Position numbers and translations under genes: made by a program. The notes under the pieces were generated by a model. That model was not told the DNA's origin and searched no databases. It saw only the letters and a list, made by a program, of their open reading frames with translations. From Bacteriovorax stolpii (GTDB lineage Bacteria; Bdellovibrionota; Bacteriovoracia; Bacteriovoracales; Bacteriovoracaceae), in NCBI GenBank assembly GCA_945860895.1, contig CAMASK010000019.1, positions 1 through 41,024 of the forward strand: DNA of 41,024 nucleotides, read 5' to 3'. Shown here in pieces: positions 1 to 8,490 of this stretch. Within the stretch, counting starts at the first letter, position 1. Each line of letters starts with the position of its first letter.

Positions 1-770
1 TGTTGAGTGCCTGAAAGATTATTTAGGATAGAAAAACTTTTAAGATCTTCTAAAAGTTCAAAGTACTTTTTTACTTTGTTAGCGTTTAACTGGGTACCGG
101 TCTGGTCCACCCAGTTCTCTTCCTTTTTAAGAAGCTTGGCTTCGAGTCCTGCTGGGCCATAAAGCTCCAATGAGGCGAGAGTTTCAAGATTTAGCGCAAG
201 AACTCTTGATTCTACTAACTGAGCGAGATCGTAACTTTCAAGTGCCATTTCAATTGGATCAATTTGATAAATTTGATTTTGTGAAGAAAGACTTAAATAA
301 GCAGAATTATCAATGGGATTAATTAGGCCCATTTTGATTTCATAATTTTTATCTTTAGTCGTGGTAAAAGTTAGAGTAAGAGTTGGATTGTCTAAGGAAA
401 AACTGGCGATGTTGATTGGCTCTAGACGATGAAAATTTCTTACCCGAATAACATTTAAGGCATCCAGAATCCTGGGAATTACATCGGCCTTAACCTTTAA
501 GGCTTGAGGCTCAATCATTTGCCAAGGTCCTTCAAGGGATCCTTCACCATGAGTATTTTCTAATATGAATGCTCCCTGTTTGTTGGAGATTTTAACTAGT
601 TTTAAATGTTGGAGTTCAGTAACGGGAACTGGATTTGCGTAAATTTGAGCAAGATCTACTTCCGGGGTCTGTGACTCAAAAACTTCTGCAAATAATCCTA
701 AAAAAAGCAGGATTAAGGCAAAACTAATTACCAAAGCAGTGGAGAGTGTAGGTCTAAGGATGGCTTTCAT
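1..770 (-). CDS. DUF4340-family membrane-anchored protein (3' end outside window)
   Basis: I translated this from ATG at 770 leftward; the frame stays open for 256 codons to the window edge, so the C-terminus is missing. It begins with a single hydrophobic segment at about residues 10-32 (ALVISFALILLFLGLFAEVF). A mostly beta-type periplasmic region follows, with the ordered small repeats typical of DUF4340: 'Y..DP.E....', 'LVESRVLALNLE', and 'G..AKLLKKEENWVDQTG'. DUF4340 proteins usually accompany GldG/ABC-2 type transporter genes linked to gliding or surface export in Bacteroidota and Deltaproteobacteria-like groups; the biochemical role is unknown. It lies 21 bp downstream of the PilZ-like gene on the same strand, so the two are probably cotranscribed. 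The family call rests on overall pattern, not on a search. Confidence 0.65.
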   Translation of the reverse strand, partial: MKAILRPTLSTALVISFALILLFLGLFAEVFESQTPEVDLAQIYANPVPVTELQHLKLVKISNKQGAFILENTHGEGSLEGPWQMIEPQALKVKADVIPRILDALNVIRVRNFHRLEPINIASFSLDNPTLTLTFTTTKDKNYEIKMGLINPIDNSAYLSLSSQNQIYQIDPIEMALESYDLAQLVESRVLALNLETLASLELYGPAGLEAKLLKKEENWVDQTGTQLNANKVKKYFELLEDLKSFSILNNLSGTQ

Positions 771-791
771 GTCTGATACATTACCCTGAAT

Positions 792-1517
792 CTAGATTCC
801 TAGGGAATCATCTTCCGATTCTTTTTTAACCTTTTGTGCAGGATTTGGAAGTGATGTTAAGAAATTACGAAGTGTGTTGCGCTCGCCTGGAATAGCGTAG
901 CTGAATTGGCACTGAAGGCGATAGTCAGGCTTGGTGGAAGAAATGATACGGCTTCTCATGGCGTAGAAATGGCAATAGGTTACAGTGGCCGTCATCATGA
1001 AGTTTTGGGGAATTAAAAATTCCACCACAACTGATTGCCCCTGAAGAAATTTATTCTTAGTGAAGCTAAGGAAATTCTCCATGTTAACATCGGCCAGAAA
1101 AGTAAAGCCATAGGAGATTTTATCCAGATCCGGAGCTTGTCTCTGATAGGGACGCTGAAGAATGGGATTTGGTTTGTCGGTCTCAAGACCATGCTTAGTC
1201 TGTTCGGCAATTAATTGTTCGGCTTCACTAAAGGTTTTGCTCTCCACCGCAGAGGCGGCCACGTCTTGAGCTTCAGAAGCTGGTTCTTGGACATCCTCAA
1301 ATTTGGGTAGATGAAGTACATTGCTTTGCTCATTGAGAGATTGGGCGAGATCGAGATTATAAAAACGTTTGATATCATCAATGAACAGAGGGATTGCGGC
1401 CGCTTCACATTCTTTCATGCGTCTGCCAATTGCTGCTTCAATTTCATCTCTCAAGCTCCATAGGCGTATAGAGATTTTTTTGATTTCAACCTGATGCCCG
1501 CTTTTGTTATAAATCAT
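792..1517 (-). CDS. PilZ-like domain protein
   Basis: The protein has 241 residues from the chosen start. The ATG at 1517 is preceded by a good ribosome binding site (AAAGGAGAG, about 8 bases away), which the longer frame from 1550 lacks. The N-terminal part is helical and charged (residues about 1-60), followed by a Glu/Ala-rich linker. The C-terminal 110 residues (from about KISYGFTFLADVN) look like a PilZ beta barrel: a 'GQSVVVEFLIP' strand, a 'TATVTYCHFY' strand and a terminal 'CQFSYAIPGERNTLRNFL' helix. The classical c-di-GMP RxxxR and (D/N)xSxxG pair is not clear, so ligand binding is uncertain. It precedes the DUF4340 gene and diverges from the S8 protease gene. Confidence 0.6.
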   Translation of the reverse strand: MIYNKSGHQVEIKKISIRLWSLRDEIEAAIGRRMKECEAAAIPLFIDDIKRFYNLDLAQSLNEQSNVLHLPKFEDVQEPASEAQDVAASAVESKTFSEAEQLIAEQTKHGLETDKPNPILQRPYQRQAPDLDKISYGFTFLADVNMENFLSFTKNKFLQGQSVVVEFLIPQNFMMTATVTYCHFYAMRSRIISSTKPDYRLQCQFSYAIPGERNTLRNFLTSLPNPAQKVKKESEDDSLGI

Positions 1518-1722
1518 ATGAATGGCTCTCCTTTTGTGATTGTCTCTCAATTTAGGAAAATATGTAACTATGGGAATTTTTAACCGACTTCTTTGCTTAA
1601 AAGTAACTGACTGCGTTAGCCTTTTTTTCCGCAGCGAGTTTTTAGGTCTTGGGGCCTATCATTACGTTATAAGTGCATTTTTTTTTGACGAAAGATTCGT
1701 CACCAGAAAGCTAGGAGAGCTA

Positions 1723-3384
1723 ATGAAAAAATTGATTGTGCCGGCGGTTTTGGGTCTAGGAATTGTAGCTGGAGTTGAGGCCCGTTCTCTGACTCTTGAT
1801 GCCCCACAAGTTCAAGGTGAAGTGGTAGTGAAAGTGAAGAAAGGCTTCATGGGAAAATTTTTGAGAAAAAATTCTCTATTAGGCTCTCAGTTGGTCACAA
1901 GTATGAACTTACTTGCTGGTGAATTTGTGGTTTTAAAATCTTTAAAAAAATCATCTCAAGCATTAATTAATGATTTAAGAAGTTTAGACGAAGTCGTTTA
2001 TGCTGAGCCTAATTTTATTTATCAAGCGATCAGTACTAATACTAATGATCCACTTTTTGGAAAGCTATGGGGTATGACCAACATTGGGTCAAATGAACCA
2101 GATCGCAGTGGCACTGGATACTCAGGTGTTCAAGGGGTGGCCGGTGCAGACATTAATGCTGAAAAGGCTTGGGCCATCACTAAAGGTAATAAAAAAGTTG
2201 TTATCGCCATCATCGATACTGGGATTGATTATAATCATTCAGATTTAAAAGATAACATTTGGATCAATACTAAAGAGATCCCTGGAAACAATATAGACGA
2301 TGACGCTAATGGATTCATTGATGATGTGAATGGCTGGAACGCTTTCGGAAAAAACGGAAATCCAATGGATGGAAATTCTCATGGCACTCACTGTGCAGGA
2401 ACCATTGGCGCTAAACATGGTAATGGCACTGGTGTTGCTGGTGTGATGGATGAAGTTTCCTTGATGGCCGTAAAATTTCTTTCAGATGAAGGTTCTGGAT
2501 CACTGGCCGATGCAATGGTGGCAATTGACTACGCCACTAAGATGGATGTTGATCTGATGAGTAATTCTTGGGGCGGTGGGGGCTTCTCTCAAGCTTTGGA
2601 AGATTCCATTAAGGTCGCCAAGGCGAAGGGAATCTTATTTGTAGCTGCTGCCGGAAACGACGGTACAAATAACGACTCTGCCCCTCATTATCCTTCAAAC
2701 TATCAAGTTGATAACGTTATCAGCGTGGCCGCTCACGGAGTTAGCGATACACTTGCTTCATTCAGCTGTTTTGGTCGACGTACCGTTCACGTGGCAGCTC
2801 CTGGAGTCAATATTCTTTCAACCATCCCGGGCAATAATTATAAAGTTTACTCTGGAACCTCAATGGCCACTCCTCACGTTTCCGGAGTCCTTGGCTTGCT
2901 TGTTGCTCAGGAAGGTCGTCTGGATGTTAAAGCAGTTCGGGATCGTTTAATGGCCACAACAGTTCCAAGTGGCGCTTATAGAAAAACAACTTTGTCCGGT
3001 GGCCGGGTTGATGCTTATAACCTTTTGACTGATACTCGCATCCCTCGCTCAGGTCCGAATGATAGTGACTGGAGATTAGAGGCCCTGTCTGAAGTTTTTG
3101 AAACCTCTCACCCATATACTAATAATGCTAAAATTTCTAAAACCTATTCTTTCCCTGGTGCTAAATACCTCAAACTGGTGGTTGAAAAATTTGAAACTGA
3201 AGCAAACTACGACTTTGTTATTTTTAAAGATGGTAAAGGAGCTGTGGTTGAGAAGCTTTCAGGCAATGGTGTAAATTACGAAACTGATTATGTTGAAACT
3301 GATTCAATTACTGTCGAATTCACTTCAGATTCGTCAGAAGTTCGCTTCGGTACCTTGATCAGAAATGCCAAAGTTATCTACTAA
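1723..3384 (+). CDS. Secreted subtilisin-like (S8) serine protease
   Basis: An extracellular or periplasmic endopeptidase of 553 residues. The start at 1723 has an AGGAG site 7 bases upstream and opens a signal peptide (MKKLIVPAVLGLGIVAGVEA); the frame is open farther upstream but that part has no such features. Residues 30-100 form an inhibitor-like propeptide ending in 'VVYAEPNF'. The catalytic domain has Asp165 (AIIDTGIDY), His220 (SHGTHCAGT), oxyanion Asn312 (AAAGNDG) and Ser380 (GTSMATPHVSG), so all key residues are intact. A C-terminal beta domain of about 100 residues (from 'SHPYTNNAKISKTYSFPGA', with 'FETEANYDFVIFKDG') resembles CUB-like domains and may bind substrate or the cell surface. 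In a predatory bacterium it could digest prey or matrix protein, which is inference. Confidence 0.93.
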   Translation: MKKLIVPAVLGLGIVAGVEARSLTLDAPQVQGEVVVKVKKGFMGKFLRKNSLLGSQLVTSMNLLAGEFVVLKSLKKSSQALINDLRSLDEVVYAEPNFIYQAISTNTNDPLFGKLWGMTNIGSNEPDRSGTGYSGVQGVAGADINAEKAWAITKGNKKVVIAIIDTGIDYNHSDLKDNIWINTKEIPGNNIDDDANGFIDDVNGWNAFGKNGNPMDGNSHGTHCAGTIGAKHGNGTGVAGVMDEVSLMAVKFLSDEGSGSLADAMVAIDYATKMDVDLMSNSWGGGGFSQALEDSIKVAKAKGILFVAAAGNDGTNNDSAPHYPSNYQVDNVISVAAHGVSDTLASFSCFGRRTVHVAAPGVNILSTIPGNNYKVYSGTSMATPHVSGVLGLLVAQEGRLDVKAVRDRLMATTVPSGAYRKTTLSGGRVDAYNLLTDTRIPRSGPNDSDWRLEALSEVFETSHPYTNNAKISKTYSFPGAKYLKLVVEKFETEANYDFVIFKDGKGAVVEKLSGNGVNYETDYVETDSITVEFTSDSSEVRFGTLIRNAKVIY

Positions 3385-3402
3385 AGGTTTGTGAAAAAAA
3401 AA

Positions 3403-3422
3403 GAGCCCCCATTCGGGGGCTC
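3403..3422. terminator. Bidirectional intrinsic terminator (S8 protease / rpmB)
   Basis: Perfect 8-bp inverted repeat GAGCCCCC-ATTC-GGGGGCTC. On the minus strand it is followed at once by nine T residues (A tract at 3394-3402), an ideal terminator for rpmB. On the plus strand the T run is weaker (CGTAAGCTTTTTA) but it can still end the protease transcript. Confidence 0.9.
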
Positions 3423-3453
3423 GTAAGCTTTTTATTGAAAAAATATACTACAA

Positions 3454-3675
3454 TTATTTGTAGTATTTACGTAAGAATTTTGAAAGGCCCATTTTATCAA
3501 GAGTCTTAATTGTAGAAGTCGCAAGTTTAAGACGAATTGTCTGACCTGATTCAGGATCAAAAACTTTCTTTGTTTTAAGATTTGGTTGCTTAAAAGTGCG
3601 AGTCTTAATGTTTGAGTGAGATACTTTATGGTTAGCTTGACGGGCCTTACCAGTGAGATCACATTGACGTGCCAT
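3454..3675 (-). CDS. rpmB: 50S ribosomal protein L28 (bL28)
   Basis: Structural protein of the large ribosomal subunit, 73 residues, which is normal for bL28. The N-terminus MARQCDLTGK, then 'VSHSNIKTRT', 'VFDPESGQTIRLKLATSTIKTLDK' and the basic tail match the family in order. A four-Cys zinc ribbon is not present; only Cys5 remains, as in the Cys-poor (C-minus) form of L28. The ATG is preceded by AAGGA, and the gene is monocistronic, with its own promoter at 3718-3746 and a strong terminator behind it. Confidence 0.96.
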   Translation of the reverse strand: MARQCDLTGKARQANHKVSHSNIKTRTFKQPNLKTKKVFDPESGQTIRLKLATSTIKTLDKMGLSKFLRKYYK

Positions 3676-3717
3676 AATATTTTTCCTTATGAGAGTAGTC
3701 TTATTTAAAGTTCCAAA

Positions 3718-3746
3718 ACTCTAAGAGATTTGTAGCACCTTGGCAA
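3718..3746 (-). promoter_or_regulatory. Probable housekeeping promoter of rpmB
   Basis: On the minus strand TTGCCA (3746-3741) is separated by 17 bases from TAGAGT (3723-3718), about 43 bases upstream of the rpmB start. An alternative pair, TTGACT with TACAAA at 19 bases, overlaps it. Assigned by consensus match only. Confidence 0.45.
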
Positions 3747-3835
3747 GACTAAAAGTCAAGAATCTAGTGGACTTACCCTCACTTTCAGTTCCATACTCAA
3801 TTCATCTTATTTTACCTCTCTAAAAGGTGGTCCTC

Positions 3836-5809
3836 ATGTCACTTAAACCATTGAATATTAAATCAAAGCTTATGCCTGCTCCATCCTCGTCACCAAAGTA
3901 TTCGGTTACGATAAAAGATGTTAAGCAGAATGAAGTGAATCTAGCTAATCCCAAGGCTACTCGCTCCCTTATTGCCCTGATGGATCTAGGTGCTATCAAC
4001 GGTGGGGCAGCTTGTCACTGGGGTGGACCTTCGGCCATGACAGAAGCTTGGACAGCACTTCACGGCTTCATGTTTAAAGAGAAAAATTGGTTCGAAAAGT
4101 ACAATTTTGTAAACGATATTGGTCATGCTGAAAACGGAATCTATGCTCTAAGAACGGTATTAGGCTACGGGGATTTAACTTTAGAAACTTTAAAAGGGTT
4201 TCGTACTTTTGGTTCAAAATTAACTGGTCATGGAGAATCTCATTTATATCCAGAAGGCGTACTGCTTTCTAATGGTCCATTGGGTTCAGCTTTTCCTCAA
4301 GCCCAGGGCCTAGGTGTTGCCGATAAATTGACTGGTAATAATCGGGTAACGATTGTTTCGGTTTCTGATGGGGCCGCGATGGAGGGGGAAGCCAAAGAAG
4401 CTTTGGCCGCTGTTCCGGGACTTGCTCAGAAGGGCAAGATGAATCCGTTTGTCATGTTACTTTCTGACAACAACACTAAGCTTGGGGGAAGAATCGACAA
4501 AGATTCTTTTTCGATGCAAGGACAATTTAATTCTCTGGCAGCTCTTGGTTGGGAAGTTATTAAAGTTGATAACGGTCATGATCTGGAAAAAGTTTATCAA
4601 TATATTGAGAAGGCCATATCACAAGCAATTGCACAACCTCAAAAACCTGTTTGCTTATGGCTCAAAACCATCAAAGGTTATGGGGTTAAGTCCACAGAGG
4701 ATTCTTCTTCCGGTGGGCACGGTTTCCCTCTTAAAGCTCACGATGAAGCTATTCATACCTTCTTAAAAGAAATCTGGGGCAATGAAGATGTGCCTGCTGA
4801 ATTCATCAGCTGGGCCAAAGACTTAACAATAAAACCTGAGAAAAAAGAAGCAACTGGTCCTAAAAAAGATAAAATTCAAATTGGTGTGGCGAAAGCTTTA
4901 ATTAAAGCCGCCAGAGATGGCTATCCAGTTTTCTCTGTGACCTCTGATCTTCAGAGTTCAACTGGGGTGAAAGGATTTCACACAGAATTTCCAGATCGTT
5001 ATCTTGATGTGGGAGTGGCCGAGTCAAATATGGTTTCCACTGCCATTGGATTATCTAAACTAGGCTACATTCCCTTCGTTGATACTTTTGCGGCTTTTGG
5101 TGTGACTAAAGGTAATTTACCTCTCATCATGGCCTCTTTATCTCAAGCCCCGGTGATGGCTATTTTTTCTCACACTGGATTTCAGGATGCTGCTGATGGA
5201 GCTAGCCATCAGTCTTTAACTTACTTAAGTGCTCTGGCGAGTATTCCTCATTTAAATATTGTAAATGTGGCCTCGGCCAGGGAAGCTGAAGAATATATTT
5301 ATCAGGCCATCAAAAAAACTGCCGAGGACCGCGAGGCCGGCAAAGATGGTGAGTCATATGTCTTTTTTGTAGGTCGTGAGAACTTTGCTTTAGAAGTGAA
5401 AGAAGGTTTGAATTACGATTTGCACCACCCGCAAAAAATTGTTGATGGTAAAAAGGCAGCCATCGTAGTTTCTGGTTCATTAGTCGCTCACGCCCTAAAA
5501 GCGGCAGAAATTTTATCAGACGTGGCAGTGATTAATCACAGTTTTGTTAATCATTCGGATTTTTCTCAATTGGCCAAATGGATTCAAGAAGCAGGTTCAA
5601 AAGTAGTGACTGTTGAAGATCACCAATTAGTTGGTGGAATGGGAGCTCAATTTATTCACCAGATGAAACTTTTAGGTGCTGAATTTAAAGTCAGCAGTCT
5701 TGCTATAAAAGGTGAGTTTGGTCAAAGTGCTTATAGCGCCGATGAATTATACGCCAAACATCAAGTAGATTCGGATGCCATCGTGAAGGCCGTTCGAGCT
5801 TTAATGTGA
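3836..5809 (+). CDS. tkt: Transketolase
   Basis: Thiamine-diphosphate enzyme of the non-oxidative pentose phosphate pathway that transfers two-carbon ketol units; 657 residues, normal length. The frame opens at GTG 3827, but ATG 3836 has the site AAAGGTGG at the right distance. The N-terminal half holds the ThDP/Mg motif 'SDGAAMEGEAKEAL...LSDNN' (canonically GDG..EG...N; the first Gly is Ser here) and the early 'GGPSAMTEAWTALH' region. The Pyr domain shows the activating Glu in 'DVGVAESNMVSTAIGL' and the 'HTGFQDAADGASHQ' loop, and a C-terminal domain follows. Canonical transketolases carry 'GHxxG' elements that differ here ('GAINGGAACHWGG'), so it may be a divergent bacterial type. It stands alone between convergent and divergent neighbours. 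Confidence 0.9.
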   Translation: MSLKPLNIKSKLMPAPSSSPKYSVTIKDVKQNEVNLANPKATRSLIALMDLGAINGGAACHWGGPSAMTEAWTALHGFMFKEKNWFEKYNFVNDIGHAENGIYALRTVLGYGDLTLETLKGFRTFGSKLTGHGESHLYPEGVLLSNGPLGSAFPQAQGLGVADKLTGNNRVTIVSVSDGAAMEGEAKEALAAVPGLAQKGKMNPFVMLLSDNNTKLGGRIDKDSFSMQGQFNSLAALGWEVIKVDNGHDLEKVYQYIEKAISQAIAQPQKPVCLWLKTIKGYGVKSTEDSSSGGHGFPLKAHDEAIHTFLKEIWGNEDVPAEFISWAKDLTIKPEKKEATGPKKDKIQIGVAKALIKAARDGYPVFSVTSDLQSSTGVKGFHTEFPDRYLDVGVAESNMVSTAIGLSKLGYIPFVDTFAAFGVTKGNLPLIMASLSQAPVMAIFSHTGFQDAADGASHQSLTYLSALASIPHLNIVNVASAREAEEYIYQAIKKTAEDREAGKDGESYVFFVGRENFALEVKEGLNYDLHHPQKIVDGKKAAIVVSGSLVAHALKAAEILSDVAVINHSFVNHSDFSQLAKWIQEAGSKVVTVEDHQLVGGMGAQFIHQMKLLGAEFKVSSLAIKGEFGQSAYSADELYAKHQVDSDAIVKAVRALM

Positions 5810-5835
5810 GTTTTTTAATCTAACAGAACAATTTC

Positions 5836-5858
5836 CTCCTCTACCAAAAAATGAGGAG
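5836..5858. terminator. Weak hairpin between convergent genes
   Basis: CTCCTC (5836-5841) can pair with GAGGAG (5853-5858) across an A-rich 11-base loop, followed by AAAATTTTAAT. It lies between the stops of transketolase (+) and the TGase-elicitor-like gene (-). The stem is short, so termination here is only plausible. Confidence 0.3.
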
Positions 5859-5864
5859 AAAATT

Positions 5865-6917
5865 TTAATCATTTAAGAGTTCGGCAAGTCTCGTGTAGGG
5901 ATGGAAAAAATAGAGTGGTCTTGCTTTTTTCCAAAGAAAATCCGGACGCTCAGAGGATTTCCATTCACCACCAATGATTTGTCCATAGGCATCCACTTCA
6001 ATAACATAATTCAATTTCAATGAGCCCATTTTTTGGCGATTGGTGTCCATAACTGTTTCCCAAAAGTTTCCAGCTCCATTTGTGTAATAAATTGTGGTCA
6101 TGAGATTAATGGTGCGAACTGTTCCAGGCGCGGAGTCCTTTTTTGAACCACGAGAATCTTTTTTGACTTCAACATAATAGGCCTTAATGGGATGATTCCA
6201 AACTTCCTTAAAGCGCTCCAGATCTGCAATGAAGCCCTCATTTTGAAGTCCAATCATATTTGTGAGTACAATGTGGAATGCGCCCGCATTGAGATCTTGC
6301 TGACAATCAACATCAATCGTGATTCTGCCATTTGAACAACGTTGTCCCATCTGATGAGTATCGGCCACTTGGTAGGGAGAAGCATAGAAGTGACTGATAA
6401 GGGCCTTAATATCTGAGGAGCCAAAAGGAACAGCTATTGCGTCCGGATTTAAAAGAGTTTTCGGACTTGGCTCCTGGTGATTCATGGAGGCAGGGGCCCA
6501 GCCATGACAAATTCCCTCCCAATCTTTTGCTTCAAAATTAGAAATTTTTTCAATTTCTGATTTTAAGGGATATTCGTAGCGGCCATTTAAAAGATCAAAT
6601 TTCTCTGCAGGGGAGAGTTGAGCAAGTTGTGCCTGATTCATACTCATTGCCTCTTGGCGTGTAGGAGATTTGAGTTTGAAAGAACTCATGGCATGCCAAC
6701 GGTAATTGATATTGCCTTTATTTAGGGCCCAATAATCTCCAGACCAGAATTTATTTTTTTGAATCACTTCTCCTTTAGTGGGAAGTGCATAATAGCGTGA
6801 CTCAAAATTTTGTCCCATGAGGATGGGATCAGAAATTGCTGCCCAGTGATCCTGGATGCTTAATGGGGCCGCAAATAAAGTAGGGATAAGTATTATTAGA
6901 AGTAAAAAATGTAACAA
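5865..6917 (-). CDS. Secreted transglutaminase-elicitor-like protein
   Basis: Protein of 350 residues starting at TTG (6917), with GGAGG six bases upstream. It has a signal peptide, MLHFLLLIILIPTLFAA. The key motif is 'DWEGICHGWAPAS' with Cys137-His138, followed by 'SSDIKALISHFYA' and 'NAGAFHIVLTNMIG'. This order is characteristic of the TGase_elicitor family (Pfam PF16683, named from the Phytophthora cell-wall transglutaminase GP42), in which the Cys is the proposed nucleophile. It would act outside the cytoplasm; whether it crosslinks protein or cleaves amides is not known. Related genes in predatory bacteria are usually single and secreted, as here. Confidence 0.75.
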   Translation of the reverse strand: MLHFLLLIILIPTLFAAPLSIQDHWAAISDPILMGQNFESRYYALPTKGEVIQKNKFWSGDYWALNKGNINYRWHAMSSFKLKSPTRQEAMSMNQAQLAQLSPAEKFDLLNGRYEYPLKSEIEKISNFEAKDWEGICHGWAPASMNHQEPSPKTLLNPDAIAVPFGSSDIKALISHFYASPYQVADTHQMGQRCSNGRITIDVDCQQDLNAGAFHIVLTNMIGLQNEGFIADLERFKEVWNHPIKAYYVEVKKDSRGSKKDSAPGTVRTINLMTTIYYTNGAGNFWETVMDTNRQKMGSLKLNYVIEVDAYGQIIGGEWKSSERPDFLWKKARPLYFFHPYTRLAELLND

Positions 6918-7023
6918 AGATAACCTCCAATCTTATTACTTTCTAGAACAGCTTTAATGCTGACTAGAAGCGTTTGCAAATTGAAGATTAATTGAGTTTA
7001 TGAGAAGGTTTGACTAACGCAGC

Positions 7024-7392
7024 TTATTCAATCTCATCACTTAACTGCAAACTCAAAATTTCATTCGCGTCATACTCTGCTTTCATGGGATCATTTTCCA
7101 ATTGAATGACGCCCTCTACGCTATTATTTTTTATCGTTTGCTCCAATACATTGAACCACGGCGTTTTTTTCTCCAGTGCCACTTTGGCCGCCATTTGAAA
7201 CCATAAAATATCCGCCACAGCTTTATCATTTTCTTCTTCTATAAAGAGCCGCACACGGTAACTATTTTTACTTAATTGCTCTAAAGAGGGGAAAGCTTCT
7301 TGGGCCTGTTTCATCATTGGAGATTCGGTTTTATTAACCACAAAGATGAGTCCGCCAACTAATAATAAAAAGAGTACGTGATAAAATTTCAT
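7024..7392 (-). CDS. Small membrane-anchored or secreted protein, unknown function
   Basis: Protein of 122 residues with an N-terminal hydrophobic segment (FYHVLFLLLVGGLIFVV) that could be a signal anchor, followed by an acidic soluble region ending in LSDEIE. No family was recognised. An intact ribosome binding site (GGAGGTGC) precedes ATG 7392, supporting a real gene. It lies upstream of the TGase-elicitor-like gene on the same strand with a 106-bp gap, so cotranscription is possible but not shown. Confidence 0.6.
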   Translation of the reverse strand: MKFYHVLFLLLVGGLIFVVNKTESPMMKQAQEAFPSLEQLSKNSYRVRLFIEEENDKAVADILWFQMAAKVALEKKTPWFNVLEQTIKNNSVEGVIQLENDPMKAEYDANEILSLQLSDEIE

Positions 7393-7538
7393 CGAGCACC
7401 TCCAAGCTTTGAAAACCTTAGAAGAGGAGAATGAATCATGAAAAGAAATTTATATTGGACCGACTAACTTAAGTTTGACCCCATACTCTCAACGCTTTGA
7501 AAAGGAAGTGATATACTGTTTGAGAGGGGAGGCAAAAT

Positions 7539-7733
7539 ATGAAAATAGTTGTAATGCTTTTGGCCTTGGCAAATTTTATAAGTTGTTCAACAAAAAATGG
7601 TTCACAGAATTGGGACTCAGGTGCACAAAAACAAGAAGCCATTCAGGAAGAAGGGCATACTCAGCAAAGTGAGAAAACCCGAAATCAATTTCCTGATCCT
7701 ACCGAAATTCTCAATCGATCTCAGCCTTTTTGA
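7539..7733 (+). CDS. Small lipoprotein, unknown function
   Basis: Protein of 64 residues with a short signal sequence MKIVVMLLALANFISC; the Cys lies in a lipobox-like 'FISC', and the rest is hydrophilic and Gln/Glu-rich. The site GAGGGGAGG lies 6-8 bases upstream of the ATG, which is strong evidence of translation. A frame starting at 7475 overlaps it but lacks such a site and is rejected. A TATACT -10-like hexamer sits at 7512-7517, without a good -35. Its stop overlaps the 3' end of the convergent O-methyltransferase gene by 13 bp. Confidence 0.6.
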   Translation: MKIVVMLLALANFISCSTKNGSQNWDSGAQKQEAIQEEGHTQQSEKTRNQFPDPTEILNRSQPF

Positions 7734-8356
7734 ATGAGATACATGCCGTCACGGATTGGTAGAAGAGTTTTGGTGTAACCCTCAAGATTTAGAACCTTTT
7801 CATTATGCTCACGAATGGAGTCGGTTTGTTTGTCCAGACCGGCCGTTAAAACTTTTCCATACCACAAAGTATTATCTACTACGATTATGCCTTTTTTAGA
7901 TAGATGCTTTAAGGCCCAATCTAGATAATTAGAATAATTATTTTTATCCGCATCGATAAAGAAGAAATCAAACTCACCTGACAAAGTAGCAAGAGCTTCG
8001 AGCCCAGGTTTTAAAATTAATTGAATTTTTTTTCCATGAGGAGATTTGTCCCAAAAAGATTGGGCTATTTTTGAAGTTTCTGGATTTAAATCGATCGTAA
8101 TGATTTTACCATCCTCAGGCAAAGCCTCGGCCATAATCAAGGCGGAGTAACCCGTATAGGTGCCTAGTTCTATAATCTTTTTTACATCAGCTAATTTTAT
8201 TAAAAATTTAAGTACTGAACCTTCCATTTCTCCAATCAGCATATGACTTCCATGAACACCAGCACGAGTGAAATTCATCAACTCCTTTGCCAGCTCAGAG
8301 GGTTGGGTAGAGTGCTGTATGCAGTAGTCTTCAATATCTTTTGGAATAAATGACAT
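7721..8356 (-). CDS. SAM-dependent O-methyltransferase (caffeoyl-CoA OMT-like)
   Basis: Protein of 211 residues from ATG 8356 (AAGGA upstream); the frame is open to 8506 but the extension is not family-like. The Rossmann methyltransferase signature is 'IIELGTYTGYSAL' (motif I), then 'IITIDLNPE' (acidic residue that binds the SAM ribose) and 'FDFFFIDADKNNYSNYLDWAL', the metal-binding region of the Methyltransf_3 (PF01596) family. The 'VDNTLWYGKV' and 'GMYLIQKG' endings also fit. Bacterial members methylate catechol-type oxygens or related small molecules, but the substrate here cannot be told. It diverges from the TatD-like gene. Confidence 0.88.
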   Translation of the reverse strand: MSFIPKDIEDYCIQHSTQPSELAKELMNFTRAGVHGSHMLIGEMEGSVLKFLIKLADVKKIIELGTYTGYSALIMAEALPEDGKIITIDLNPETSKIAQSFWDKSPHGKKIQLILKPGLEALATLSGEFDFFFIDADKNNYSNYLDWALKHLSKKGIIVVDNTLWYGKVLTAGLDKQTDSIREHNEKVLNLEGYTKTLLPIRDGMYLIQKG

Positions 8357-8455
8357 AAGGAATCCTTTTTTTATTAGACTTGGAGAGTCAAGAAAAGGTT
8401 TGCTTCTTGGACTTCTCAAGACTAAGGTTGTAATAAATAAAGAAAAAGGAATCCT

Positions 8456-8488
8456 ATGAAAACAATTATTTTTGCTTGGTTCAAATAG
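8456..8488 (+). other. 10-codon leader ORF ahead of the TatD-like gene
   Basis: ATG 8456 with AAAGGA upstream reads MKTIIFAWFK and stops at TAG 8486-8488, in another frame from the hydrolase. The downstream gene has no good start of its own except TTG codons at 8476 and 8491; the second lies two bases after this stop, suited to translational re-initiation. One extra T in the T5 run at 8469-8473 would instead fuse the two frames, so a frameshift or sequence error is the alternative. Confidence 0.4.
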
Positions 8489-8490
8489 TT

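Noticed and set aside
1013-1408. Overlapping frames within the PilZ-like gene
   Set aside because: They have no ribosome binding site, and the PilZ-like frame has the better start, composition and motif support.
7475-7672. Frame overlapping the small lipoprotein gene
   Set aside because: It lacks a ribosome binding site, whereas the frame from 7539 has a strong one and a lipobox.
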